Positions 51,087-59,080 of a stretch of 64,000 nt of DNA are shown here, piece by piece. Source of the stretch: Paenibacillus pabuli NBRC 13638 (GTDB taxonomy: Bacteria > Bacillota > Bacilli > Paenibacillales > Paenibacillaceae); contig NZ_BCNM01000019.1 of NCBI RefSeq assembly GCF_001514495.1, positions 1 through 64,000 on the forward strand. Direction: 5' to 3'. How positions within the stretch are numbered: the first letter of the stretch is position 1; each line of letters opens with the position of its first letter. The notes under the pieces were generated by a model. That model was not told where the DNA came from and did no database searches. It saw nothing but the letters and a program-made list of their open reading frames with translations. A program made the position numbers and the translations under genes.

Positions 51087-52229
51087 TTATTGTGCTCCTT
51101 TCACTGCGGCTGCCAATACGGCTTGACGCGCCTGTTGCGGGTGAGTGATCTTGTGTTCCCGAATCATCTCGATGAAGCGGTCGAACAGATAGCTGTTATC
51201 ATACGGTCCTGGCGCAGCTTCCGGGTGATATTGCACGGAGAAGGCCGGGAATGTTTTATGTTTTAGACCTTCAATGGTCTTGTCGTTATTGTTGATATGT
51301 GTCACTTCAAGTTCCGTATTCTTCACGGACTCTTCGTTTACAGTGTAACCGTGGTTCTGGGATGTGATGAAGCAGCGTCCGCTCTCCAATTCTTTGACCG
51401 GATGGTTTCCGCCGCGGTGTCCAAATTTGAGTTTCTCTGTATCCGCTCCTGCCGCAAGTGCGAACAGTTGGTGACCCAGGCAGATTCCGAAGATCGGATA
51501 TTCACCGAGCAGTTCACTGATCATTTTAACCGCGTGAGGAACGTCTTTAGGGTCCCCAGGGCCGTTGGACAGCTGGATGCCATCCGGGTTCATGCGGCGG
51601 ATTTCGTCCGCTGTTACATCATGCGGAACTACGACAACGTCACAGCCCCGTTTGCTGAGTTCACGCAAAATCCCTGTTTTTGCACCGTAGTCCACCAACA
51701 CAATACGTTCAGCCGTTCCCGGGCTGTTGTAGACATGTTGAGTAGAAGTCATAGGAACCTGGTTACGCAGTTCAGCGATGCTGGTGTCTCCCATCATCTC
51801 CAGCAACTCTTCCACAGGTTTCGATCCTGTTGTGAGAATTCCCTTCATTGTGCCGTGGTGACGGATTCGGCGAGTCAGCATGCGTGTATCAATCTCGCTG
51901 ATCCCTACAATGCCGTACTCCTTAAGCAAATTGTCTACGCTGTATTCCGCGCGCCAGTTACTCGGTGTCGGCTCATGACGACGTACCACAAAACCGTGTA
52001 CGAACGGACGAATCGACTCGAAGTCGTCACGCGTAATACCGTAGTTACCAATCAGTGGGTACGTCATGGTTACGATTTGACCGCAATAAGAAGGATCCGA
52101 AAGCACCTCTTGATAGCCTGTAATTCCCGTATTAAAAACGACCTCACCTGTTGTTTCACCTTCAGCACCGAACGCTTTCCCGGTGAACAGTGTGCCGTCT
52201 TCCAACAATAATCTTGCCTGTGCCTGCAT
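51087..52229 (-). CDS. carA: Carbamoyl-phosphate synthase small subunit
   Basis: Glutamine amidotransferase subunit (PyrAA), 380 residues. The N-terminal CPSase_sm domain starts ARLLLEDGTLFTGKAFGAEG. The class I GATase triad is PIFGICLGHQLFALA (Cys) and VQYHPEAAPGP (His-x-Glu). AGGAG precedes the ATG. A 408-bp gap containing a large palindrome separates it from pyrC upstream. Confidence 0.97.
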   Translation of the reverse strand: MQAQARLLLEDGTLFTGKAFGAEGETTGEVVFNTGITGYQEVLSDPSYCGQIVTMTYPLIGNYGITRDDFESIRPFVHGFVVRRHEPTPSNWRAEYSVDNLLKEYGIVGISEIDTRMLTRRIRHHGTMKGILTTGSKPVEELLEMMGDTSIAELRNQVPMTSTQHVYNSPGTAERIVLVDYGAKTGILRELSKRGCDVVVVPHDVTADEIRRMNPDGIQLSNGPGDPKDVPHAVKMISELLGEYPIFGICLGHQLFALAAGADTEKLKFGHRGGNHPVKELESGRCFITSQNHGYTVNEESVKNTELEVTHINNNDKTIEGLKHKTFPAFSVQYHPEAAPGPYDNSYLFDRFIEMIREHKITHPQQARQAVLAAAVKGAQ

Positions 52230-52257
52230 CCCATTTCACTCCTCTGTGTTTATCAAC

Positions 52258-52467
52258 GTTGAATACTTTGAGTTGAACATGGGGGACGTTACGTTTGGTG
52301 CAGCTCCGTGGGCAGAAAGCCCTTTGATCGCTGTTATCCCCGGATTACTTTGATCCCATTCTTCAAATGGAGTAATCCGGTGATAAAGGCGAACGCTTTG
52401 CTTCTTCGGGTTCTTTCTGCCCACTCCGCAGTTACGTTGGTGTCCATGTTCAAAAGCATTATTCAAC
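52258..52467. repeat. 210-nt imperfect palindromic element between pyrC and carA
   Basis: Matching arms from outside in: GTTGAATA/TATTCAAC (8), TTGAACATGG/CCATGTTCAA (10), GTGGGCAGAAAG/CTTTCTGCCCAC (12), GTTATC with GATAA, CCGGATTAC/GTAATCCGG (9). The centre lies near 52362. It can fold as one long hairpin on either strand. The rest of 52230-52637 is AT-rich with nothing recognised. It looks like a MITE- or REP-type insertion; no target duplication was established. Confidence 0.75.
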
Positions 52468-52637
52468 TTTTCTTTGTTTCGTATGTTTAAACTCTCGGCA
52501 TGATCTGCCTTGAGTTAGTTGTAAAGATGTTACTGGTGTAAAAGTTGTAAGTTAGAGTTATAAAGACTTGTTGATTAAATAGTTAAAGATATAACGTTTA
52601 TTGGTTTATTGATTCATCAATTTACTAAGTTACCGTT

Positions 52638-53942
52638 TTACTGTTGTACCGTGCTGCTCCATACGCTTTTGCCGTCCACCCATGTCTGTACCGGCCATCC
52701 TTTTAGCTTCCAGCCAGTGAAAGGAGTATTTCTTCCTTTGGTAGCAAAAGCTGCTGGATCTACCGCTTGTTCCTGGCTCAGGTCAATCATGGTGATGTCC
52801 GCAGGTGCTCCCTCTTCCAACTTGCCAGTATCCAGTCGGAATACCCGTGCCGGATCAGCTGTCATACGTTTGACGAGGAAGTCCAGGCTCCAAAGCCCTG
52901 TTTCTACAAACTTCGTGTACAGCAGCGGGAAAGCTGTTTCGAACCCGACGATGCCAAATGGTGCCAGCTCCATGCCTTTTGCTTTTTCTTCTTCGCTATG
53001 CGGCGCGTGATCGGTAACGATCATGTCCAGCGTTCCATCTACCAATCCTTCGATACAAGCCTGCACATCGCGTGGTGAGCGAAGAGGCGGGTTCATCTTC
53101 CAGTTGGCATCCATGCCCGGGATATCTTCATCCGAAAGTACCAGATGGTGCGGACATACCTCAGCCGTTACTTTAATGCCGATGGACTTCGCCAGACGAA
53201 TCAGGCGAACCGACTGTTCCGTACTTACGTGGCAGACGTGATAGTGCACTCCCGTTGCTTCTGCGAGCAGGATATCACGCCCTACATGGATGGCCTCAGA
53301 TTCATTTGGGATACCTTTGATTCCGTGACGCTTCGAAAACTCACCCTCCGTCACATATCCGCCGACTACCAATGAATCGTCTTCGCAGTGAGCGATGACC
53401 GGCATATCCATGCTTGCTGCGAGGCTCATAGCATCTTTCATCATTTGAGCGTTCTGTACACCCACGCCATCATCTGTGAATCCAATTGCGCCAGCTTCTT
53501 TTAATGCGGCAAAATCCGTAAGCTCACGTCCAAGCTCATTCTTCGTAATAGCTGCATAAGGCAGCACTTTAACCAGGTTGGCTTCTTTGGCTTTATCCAA
53601 AACCAACTTTACGACATCCGGGTTGTCGGTTACCGGTCTGGTGTTTGGCATGCAGGCAATCGTTGTAAAACCGCCTTGCGCTGCCGAGCGGGCACCAGTC
53701 TCGATCGTCTCTTTATGCTCAAATCCAGGTTCACGCAGATGCACGTGCATATCAATCAAACCGGGAATGACCAGTTTGCCTGAAGCATCGGTTACGCTAT
53801 GCGCAGACTGCTCTGCTTTCAATACCGCTTCGTCTTCCACTCCAGCGATCTTTTGAATTTTCCCCTCATCTATAATGATCGTTTTCCGTTCCAGTTCCCC
53901 TTGTTGATTCAAGATGTTCGCGTTCTTTATAATCTGTAGCAT
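52638..53942 (-). CDS. pyrC: Dihydroorotase
   Basis: Type I dihydroorotase, 434 residues, cyclises carbamoyl aspartate. The zinc ligands are in DMHVHLREPGFEHKETI, the CMPNTRPVTDN block follows, then AHCEDDSL, VCPHHLVLSDED and the catalytic Asp in MIVTDHAPHSEEEK. It lies 125 bp behind pyrB. Confidence 0.96.
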   Translation of the reverse strand: MLQIIKNANILNQQGELERKTIIIDEGKIQKIAGVEDEAVLKAEQSAHSVTDASGKLVIPGLIDMHVHLREPGFEHKETIETGARSAAQGGFTTIACMPNTRPVTDNPDVVKLVLDKAKEANLVKVLPYAAITKNELGRELTDFAALKEAGAIGFTDDGVGVQNAQMMKDAMSLAASMDMPVIAHCEDDSLVVGGYVTEGEFSKRHGIKGIPNESEAIHVGRDILLAEATGVHYHVCHVSTEQSVRLIRLAKSIGIKVTAEVCPHHLVLSDEDIPGMDANWKMNPPLRSPRDVQACIEGLVDGTLDMIVTDHAPHSEEEKAKGMELAPFGIVGFETAFPLLYTKFVETGLWSLDFLVKRMTADPARVFRLDTGKLEEGAPADITMIDLSQEQAVDPAAFATKGRNTPFTGWKLKGWPVQTWVDGKSVWSSTVQQ

Positions 53943-54067
53943 AATTGCCCTCCGCTTCGGTTCTGCCCGACTTGCCAGACAAGCCGGATGATTTTCTTAT
54001 CGTGTACCCTCTCATTGCTCTATAAGAACTTCCGTCTCGTCAGCCTATGACCCTGAGCCAGACCCTG

Positions 54068-54982
54068 TTACAGTTTCATCGCACGTTCCATAACCGCCAT
54101 GCGGATAGGAACACCGTTTGCCATCTGCGGGAAGATCCGCGATGCTGCACTCTCCACTACCGCGTCATCTACCTCGACATTGCGATTCACAGGAGCAGGG
54201 TGCATGATAATTGTGCTTGGTTTCAGGCGTGACGCCCGTTCTTCTGTCAATCCGTAGTGTTCGCGATAATCCTCAGCTGAAGTAATCAGGCCGTGTTTAT
54301 GACGTTCCAGTTGAACTCGGAGCATCATGACTACATCCGCATCGAGTGCTTCTTCCAGACCTACATAAGGCGCGTGTTCTGCCAGCTCCGGTGCCTGCAT
54401 CGTTTGCGGTGCGCAGAAGCGTACATCTGCACCAAACTTTTGCAATGCCCACAGATTGGAGCGGGCTACACGGCTGTGCAGGATGTCTCCAATGATCGAC
54501 ACACGCAAGCCTTTCAGCTCACCGAATGCCTCCCGCATCGTGTAGAGATCGAGCAGCGCCTGTGTAGGATGCTCGTTATTCCCGTCCCCTGCGTTCACCA
54601 GTGGAACATTCACTTTCTGAGCCAGTTGTTGCAGAACACCCGAAGGTTTCAACCGGATCACCCCTGCGTCAATGCCCATGGACTCCAGTGTGCGTACCGT
54701 ATCATAGATGGATTCACCTTTCTCCACGCTTGAAGCAGCCGCCGTGAAGTTCAGTACTTGTGCACCAAGACGTTTCTCTGCCATCTCGAATGAGAAGCGA
54801 GTGCGCGTGCTGTTCTCGAAGAACATGTTGGCTACAAAGTGGGATTCCAGTACTGGAACCAGTTTCTCCTTCTGCGCTTCCCAGTGTGCTGCTCTGTTCA
54901 GAATGGATTCGATCTCATCGCGACTAAGTTCCTTAAGGCCAAGCAAGCTCCGGTCCTTCAATGCGGATTGTGTAATCATCAT
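54068..54982 (-). CDS. pyrB: Aspartate carbamoyltransferase, catalytic chain
   Basis: 304 residues. The carbamoyl-phosphate loop is FFENSTRTRFSFEMAEKRLG and the mobile 80s loop is SVEKGESIYDT. Aspartate-binding HPAPVNRNVEVDD lies near the end. The ATG overlaps the pyrR stop by four bases, with GGGGGGA upstream inside pyrR. No regulatory chain (pyrI) is present, as in other Firmicutes. Confidence 0.96.
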   Translation of the reverse strand: MMITQSALKDRSLLGLKELSRDEIESILNRAAHWEAQKEKLVPVLESHFVANMFFENSTRTRFSFEMAEKRLGAQVLNFTAAASSVEKGESIYDTVRTLESMGIDAGVIRLKPSGVLQQLAQKVNVPLVNAGDGNNEHPTQALLDLYTMREAFGELKGLRVSIIGDILHSRVARSNLWALQKFGADVRFCAPQTMQAPELAEHAPYVGLEEALDADVVMMLRVQLERHKHGLITSAEDYREHYGLTEERASRLKPSTIIMHPAPVNRNVEVDDAVVESAASRIFPQMANGVPIRMAVMERAMKL

Positions 54983-55542
54983 GCCTGTTCCCCCCGGTTC
55001 TGAATGATTTTGACTTCGTCCTGTCCGTCCGTTTCCATGAGTGCAACCTCGATCTCCTCTGATTTGGAAGTCGGCACATTCTTGCCGATAAAATCAGGTC
55101 GAATCGGAAGTTCCCGGTGTCCACGATCTGCGAGGACCGCCAGCTGAATGTTCTGTGGTCTTCCACAGTCCATCAGGGCATCCATCGCTGCGCGAATCGT
55201 CCGTCCGGTATAGAGCACATCATCGAACAAAATCACTTTTTTGTCATGAATCGAAAGGGATTCAGGTGTTATCGTCAACAGTTCCTTGCGATTCGCTTTA
55301 TTCTCATCCAAGCGGTCATCGCGATAAGGGGTCACATCAAGCTCTCCCCAAGGGATCGGTGTACCTTCGATTTCTTCAATTTTGGCTGCGATCCGTTCTG
55401 CGAGGTATACACCTCGTGTTCGAATACCGATCAGTACACAGCCCTCAATACCTTTGTTTTTTTCCAAAATCTCATGGGCAATCCGTGTTAATGCGCGGCG
55501 GATCGCGGTTTCATCCATAATGACATGTGTCTCTGTGCTCAT
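54979..55542 (-). CDS. pyrR: Bifunctional pyr operon RNA-binding regulator / uracil phosphoribosyltransferase
   Basis: 187 residues. Binds UMP and PRPP and, when UMP is abundant, binds the pyr leader RNA to promote termination. The PRPP motif is VILFDDVLYTGRTIRAAMDA. The start MSTETHVIMDETAIRRALTR at 55542 follows GAGGAGG; the longer frame upstream runs through the leader and is not coding. First gene of the operon. Confidence 0.96.
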   Translation of the reverse strand: MSTETHVIMDETAIRRALTRIAHEILEKNKGIEGCVLIGIRTRGVYLAERIAAKIEEIEGTPIPWGELDVTPYRDDRLDENKANRKELLTITPESLSIHDKKVILFDDVLYTGRTIRAAMDALMDCGRPQNIQLAVLADRGHRELPIRPDFIGKNVPTSKSEEIEVALMETDGQDEVKIIQNRGEQA

Positions 55543-55598
55543 GCGTTCAGCCTCCTCAGGATTTCCCTTTAAGATCATGGCCCCGTGACGAGGAGAAC

Positions 55599-55635
55599 AA
55601 AAAAGACTCCTTGCCGTGTTTATTGGCAAGGAGTC
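55599..55635 (-). terminator. pyr leader attenuator terminator
   Basis: GACTCCTTGCC/GGCAAGGAGTC, an 11-bp perfect stem, followed by TTTTTT on the minus strand, upstream of pyrR. Its 5' arm CCTTGCC can pair instead with GGCAAGG (55726-55732) beside the PyrR loop, forming an antiterminator. Confidence 0.85.
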
Positions 55636-55731
55636 TCCGACCTTCAGACCGCTCTGAAGAAAGTTTACTCTCGGGATGCATCGCTTCATTGCCGCAGCAA
55701 AAAAAACGATGTATCGTTCACGTTACCTTGC

Positions 55732-55747
55732 CAGTCTCACGGGACTG
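55732..55747 (-). promoter_or_regulatory. PyrR-binding loop (anti-antiterminator)
   Basis: CAGTC-CCGTGA-GACTG on the minus strand matches the PyrR consensus ARUCCNGNGAGGYU (AGTCCCGTGAGACT). It lies directly next to GGCAAGG, the 5' arm of the predicted antiterminator. Confidence 0.88.
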
Positions 55748-55779
55748 ATTTAAAGGTGCTATTCATGTCGTTCATATTG

Positions 55780-55799
55780 CAGGACCTCACAGGGTTCTG
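55780..55799 (-). promoter_or_regulatory. Second, degenerate PyrR-loop-like hairpin
   Basis: CAGAACCCTGTGAGGTCCTG on the minus strand: stem CAG-A-ACC with GGT-C-CTG and loop CTGTGA. AACCCTGTGAGGTC matches the PyrR consensus at 12 of 14 positions. It lies about 20 nt after the predicted transcription start. Confidence 0.5.
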
Positions 55800-55827
55800 T
55801 ACTCAATATGTCCGTTTGTCTTCATGA

Positions 55828-55856
55828 ATTATGACAGAAAGACAACCCCCTGTCAA
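55828..55856 (-). promoter_or_regulatory. pyr operon promoter
   Basis: TTGACA (55851-55856), a 17-nt spacer and CATAAT (55828-55833) on the minus strand. The start is predicted near 55821, giving a leader of about 280 nt. Confidence 0.85.
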
Positions 55857-56188
55857 CACCCCAACATCACAGGCGAAATCCTTCTACTGTATTCTTCTTA
55901 GAATCAGCAGTTAGGCTGAAAATCATCCAAACACATTACATCTCATTGGTTATTCATAATTATACAATAATTCTGCATATTTATCCATAGGTAATTGCGG
56001 ATTATCTTACAACCAAAATAACCCTCTGACTATATTCAACGTTAAGGCAGGACAACTTCTAATTTATAATTCAACATCCAGAGACACGGAATACATCAAA
56101 GCCTTGCATTAGTAACTAGTGAAATGGGTAAAGTTTATAAACATGAAACAATTCATAGATGCTGCAATAAAGCCGATATACATAAGGA

Positions 56189-56217
56189 TTTACAAATATT
56201 CGACATAGAAATAAGAT
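56189..56217 (+). promoter_or_regulatory. Promoter of the YhgE/Pip-like gene
   Basis: TTTACA (56189-56194), a 17-nt spacer and TAAGAT (56212-56217). The rest of the 55857-56251 interval is AT-rich with no gene, repeat or RNA that I can support. Confidence 0.6.
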
Positions 56218-56251
56218 AAGATCACTATTTATTTACATTTAGGAGGAAATC

Positions 56252-58927
56252 ATGCGTCACATTTGGCACATTTACAAAACAGACTGGTTGCATATTTTGA
56301 AGGTTCCCACAGGTATTTTTCTAATTGTGGCTATTATTTTACTACCCGGTGTATATGACTGGGTTAATGTGAAATCCGTATGGGACCCATACAGTAACAC
56401 CCAGGGGATCAAAATTGCGGTGACAACCCAAGACAAGGGTGCGACTGTTGCAGGGACGAATGTGAATATCGGAGACGAATTGGTATCCAGCCTGAAGCAA
56501 AATAAAAAGCTGGGATGGACTTTTGTCAATCAGGCTGAAGCTGATCGGGGTGTGCAAACAGGTGAATATTATGCAAGCCTACTCATTCCCGGGGATTTTT
56601 CATCCAAAATTACAGGTATCGTTGACGGGAAGCTGGAACGTCCAGAAGTAATCTATACCGTTAATGAGAAGGTGAATGCCATAGCTCCAAAAATTACAGG
56701 CTCCGGTGTATCTGCAATAACAACACAAATCAATGAAAATTTCACTGAAGCTGTCAGTGAGGCTGTTCTAACCAAGTTGAAAGAAGCCGGGGTTGAAATC
56801 AATGCCCAGCTTCCAACTTTGCGCAAGATGGAAAATGGCATTTTCACGCTGGAGAAAAATCTTCCGGCAATACAAGCCGCAGGTCAAAAGGTACTGGAAG
56901 TGGAAAAAGCCATGCCCGGTATTGTAAAAGATGCTCAAAAGATCGTCGAAATCGAAAAAAAACTGCCCGAAATCAATGAAGCCGCACAGTATGTGCTCAA
57001 GGTGCAGGAGTATTGGCCACAAATTAATGATGCGGCTTCCGAGGTGTTGGCTATTCAGGGGCGGATTCCCGATATTCAAAAAGCCGTAGAACGTATTCAG
57101 GAAGTGGATGCAAACTTTGGTCAGGTATCAAGTGTCATCCAAACGGCCCTGGATAAAACCGACAAGGCTCTGTCGATCGTAACGGCCGCAGAGCAAGATC
57201 TGGACAAAGTATCCCAAATCGCTGGCAACGGGATTGAGCTCGCCGAAGGATTGAATCAGTTTGTGGATTCCAGTGAAGAAGCGTTTCAGGCTATAGGCCC
57301 CGCGATCCGGCAAAACCTGCTGCTGGTGCAGCAAATCGCAAACGCTGCGGCAGACGTATTTGGACAATTGCAAAGTACAGATCTGAGTAAACTGCCAACA
57401 CCAGAAGATCTGGACCGGATCGCTGCCCGCTTGGGGATTGCAGTAAAACTCGTCGACAGTATGGCAGAACTACTGGGCAAAATCGACAACTTGCTTCCAA
57501 GCCATCCACTTACCGATAAAATTACGCAGCTGAACACCATTTCAGATAAACTTCAGTTGCAAATCCGCCTGGCCGGGATCATCAGTGATGCTCTGCGTCG
57601 CAATACAACCCCGCCCGCAGACATCATCGCTCAGTTAAATGCTCTCTCCAAGGACATTAGCAACGGTATTAGCAATATTCTGAACACCTACGAAAGCGAA
57701 ATATCGCCTGCACTTGCAGCTGGTGCGGATAAGCTCAGGTCTATTCTCTCCACTTCAGCAGATACACTACAGGGAGCAAGGGATCGAATTCCGGATATTG
57801 CGGACATTCTTGCATCAGCCAAAAAAGGGATTGTGTTTGGGCAGACTGAATTGACAAAAATTCAGAGCGAACTGCCTCAAATCCAATCTAAGATCCACGA
57901 GATATCGGAGACACTCGCGAACAAAAGTGAAGGCTTTATCCAAGCTTTGAACACAGTGTCCTCATTTATTCGAAACGATCTGCCCAAGCTGGGTACCAAG
58001 TTGAACGAAGCGGCTGATTTTGTTCGAAACGATCTGCCTAATGCCGAGAAACAGATAAGCAAGGCATCCGATTTTGTACAGAACCAGTTGCCGGAGGTCG
58101 AAAAAGGAGTTCATCATGTGGCTACGCTTGTACGTGATGATCTGCCTGCATTGGAAAGTGCCATCAGTAAAGCTGCGGACAAACTCAGAGAGGTCGAAGG
58201 CAACAACCAGTTCGCCGAACTTGCGAAGCTTTTGCGTGGCGACATCGAAGAAGAGAGTGCTTTCCTTGCGAGCCCTGTGCAAATCAAGGAACAGCAGCTT
58301 TACCCGATTCCGAATTACGGATCGGCCATGTCACCATTTTATGGCGTGCTGTCCTTGTGGGTCGGTTCAACGCTGCTGATCTCCCTGCTTCGAGCCGAAG
58401 CTGAGAATCCAGAGGGTAGGTTCCGGGGATACGAGCTGTATCTCGGACGTCTTGCTACTTTTCTTACCATTGGATTGCTGCAAGCGGTATGTGTAACCCT
58501 GGGAGATATCTTAATCCTCGGAACCTATGTCGCAGATAAACTGTGGTTCGTCCTGTTTGCCATGCTGGTAAGTGCCGTATTTGTCACCATAACGTACACC
58601 TTGCTGTCCGTTTTTGGGAATATCGGAAAAGGGATCGCGATCATCTTCATGGTGTTCCAATTCTCCAGCTCGGGTGGTACCTTTCCGATTAGCATGACAT
58701 CGCCCTTTTTCCAGGCTTTGAATCCGTTCATGCCTTTCACATATGCGATCAGTCTGCTGCGTGAGTCGGTCGGCGGCATCTTGTGGTCTACGGCCATCAA
58801 GGATATTCTGTGGCTGTGCATGTTCATCGCACTGAGTCTCATCGTTGCACTCGCTTTGAAACGTCCACTAAGCAGGCTCACTAAACGTTCCGCCGAGAAT
58901 GCCAAGAAGACCAAAATTATTGCTTAA
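56252..58927 (+). CDS. YhgE/Pip-type membrane protein with long repetitive stalk
   Basis: 891 residues. One N-terminal transmembrane helix (TGIFLIVAIILLPGVYDWVN) is followed by an extracellular region of about 670 residues. The last ~190 residues hold five or six helices of the ABC-2 permease type (GVLSLWVGSTLLISLLRAEA, MVFQFSSSGGTFPISMTSPF, the YhgE/Pip signature). The extracellular part is helical with PxI-containing repeats of about 20-22 residues. Late copies are very regular: FIRNDLPKLGTKLNEAAD, FVRNDLPNAEKQISKASD, FVQNQLPEVEKGVHHVAT, LVRDDLPALESAISKAAD. Relatives include phage receptors (Pip, YueB) and type VII secretion EsaA. No secretion genes are adjacent. AGGAGG precedes the ATG. 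Confidence 0.88.
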   Translation: MRHIWHIYKTDWLHILKVPTGIFLIVAIILLPGVYDWVNVKSVWDPYSNTQGIKIAVTTQDKGATVAGTNVNIGDELVSSLKQNKKLGWTFVNQAEADRGVQTGEYYASLLIPGDFSSKITGIVDGKLERPEVIYTVNEKVNAIAPKITGSGVSAITTQINENFTEAVSEAVLTKLKEAGVEINAQLPTLRKMENGIFTLEKNLPAIQAAGQKVLEVEKAMPGIVKDAQKIVEIEKKLPEINEAAQYVLKVQEYWPQINDAASEVLAIQGRIPDIQKAVERIQEVDANFGQVSSVIQTALDKTDKALSIVTAAEQDLDKVSQIAGNGIELAEGLNQFVDSSEEAFQAIGPAIRQNLLLVQQIANAAADVFGQLQSTDLSKLPTPEDLDRIAARLGIAVKLVDSMAELLGKIDNLLPSHPLTDKITQLNTISDKLQLQIRLAGIISDALRRNTTPPADIIAQLNALSKDISNGISNILNTYESEISPALAAGADKLRSILSTSADTLQGARDRIPDIADILASAKKGIVFGQTELTKIQSELPQIQSKIHEISETLANKSEGFIQALNTVSSFIRNDLPKLGTKLNEAADFVRNDLPNAEKQISKASDFVQNQLPEVEKGVHHVATLVRDDLPALESAISKAADKLREVEGNNQFAELAKLLRGDIEEESAFLASPVQIKEQQLYPIPNYGSAMSPFYGVLSLWVGSTLLISLLRAEAENPEGRFRGYELYLGRLATFLTIGLLQAVCVTLGDILILGTYVADKLWFVLFAMLVSAVFVTITYTLLSVFGNIGKGIAIIFMVFQFSSSGGTFPISMTSPFFQALNPFMPFTYAISLLRESVGGILWSTAIKDILWLCMFIALSLIVALALKRPLSRLTKRSAENAKKTKIIA

Positions 58928-58939
58928 ACCGTTGAAGCG

Positions 58940-58973
58940 ATCCTCTGCATCAATAATGCAGAGGATTTTTATT
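58940..58973 (+). terminator. Terminator of the YhgE/Pip-like gene
   Basis: ATCCTCTGCAT-CAATA-ATGCAGAGGAT, an 11-bp perfect stem, followed by TTTTATTT. Confidence 0.93.
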
Positions 58974-59010
58974 TATAAACCACCCTGCGCATTTCAATAA
59001 ATCAACTTAA

Positions 59011-59050
59011 ACAAAACAAGGCCATTGGACTGTAGATCCCATGGCCTTGT
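59011..59050 (-). terminator. Terminator of the polyprenyl-sugar-like operon
   Basis: ACAAGGCCAT/ATGGCCTTGT 10-bp stem followed by TTTGTTT on the minus strand. Confidence 0.88.
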
Positions 59051-59080
59051 CTTATGGTAGAGGATAATTGGAATTCCTGA

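Noticed and set aside
50207..52211. Long plus-strand open frames (278 and 304 codons) opposite carB and carA
   Set aside because: They lie wholly antisense to highly conserved genes, have no ribosome sites or family motifs, and follow from codon bias of the true strand.
52236..52466. 76-codon minus-strand frame inside the pyr palindrome
   Set aside because: The frame is produced by the inverted repeat itself; no ribosome site, and translation is not protein-like.
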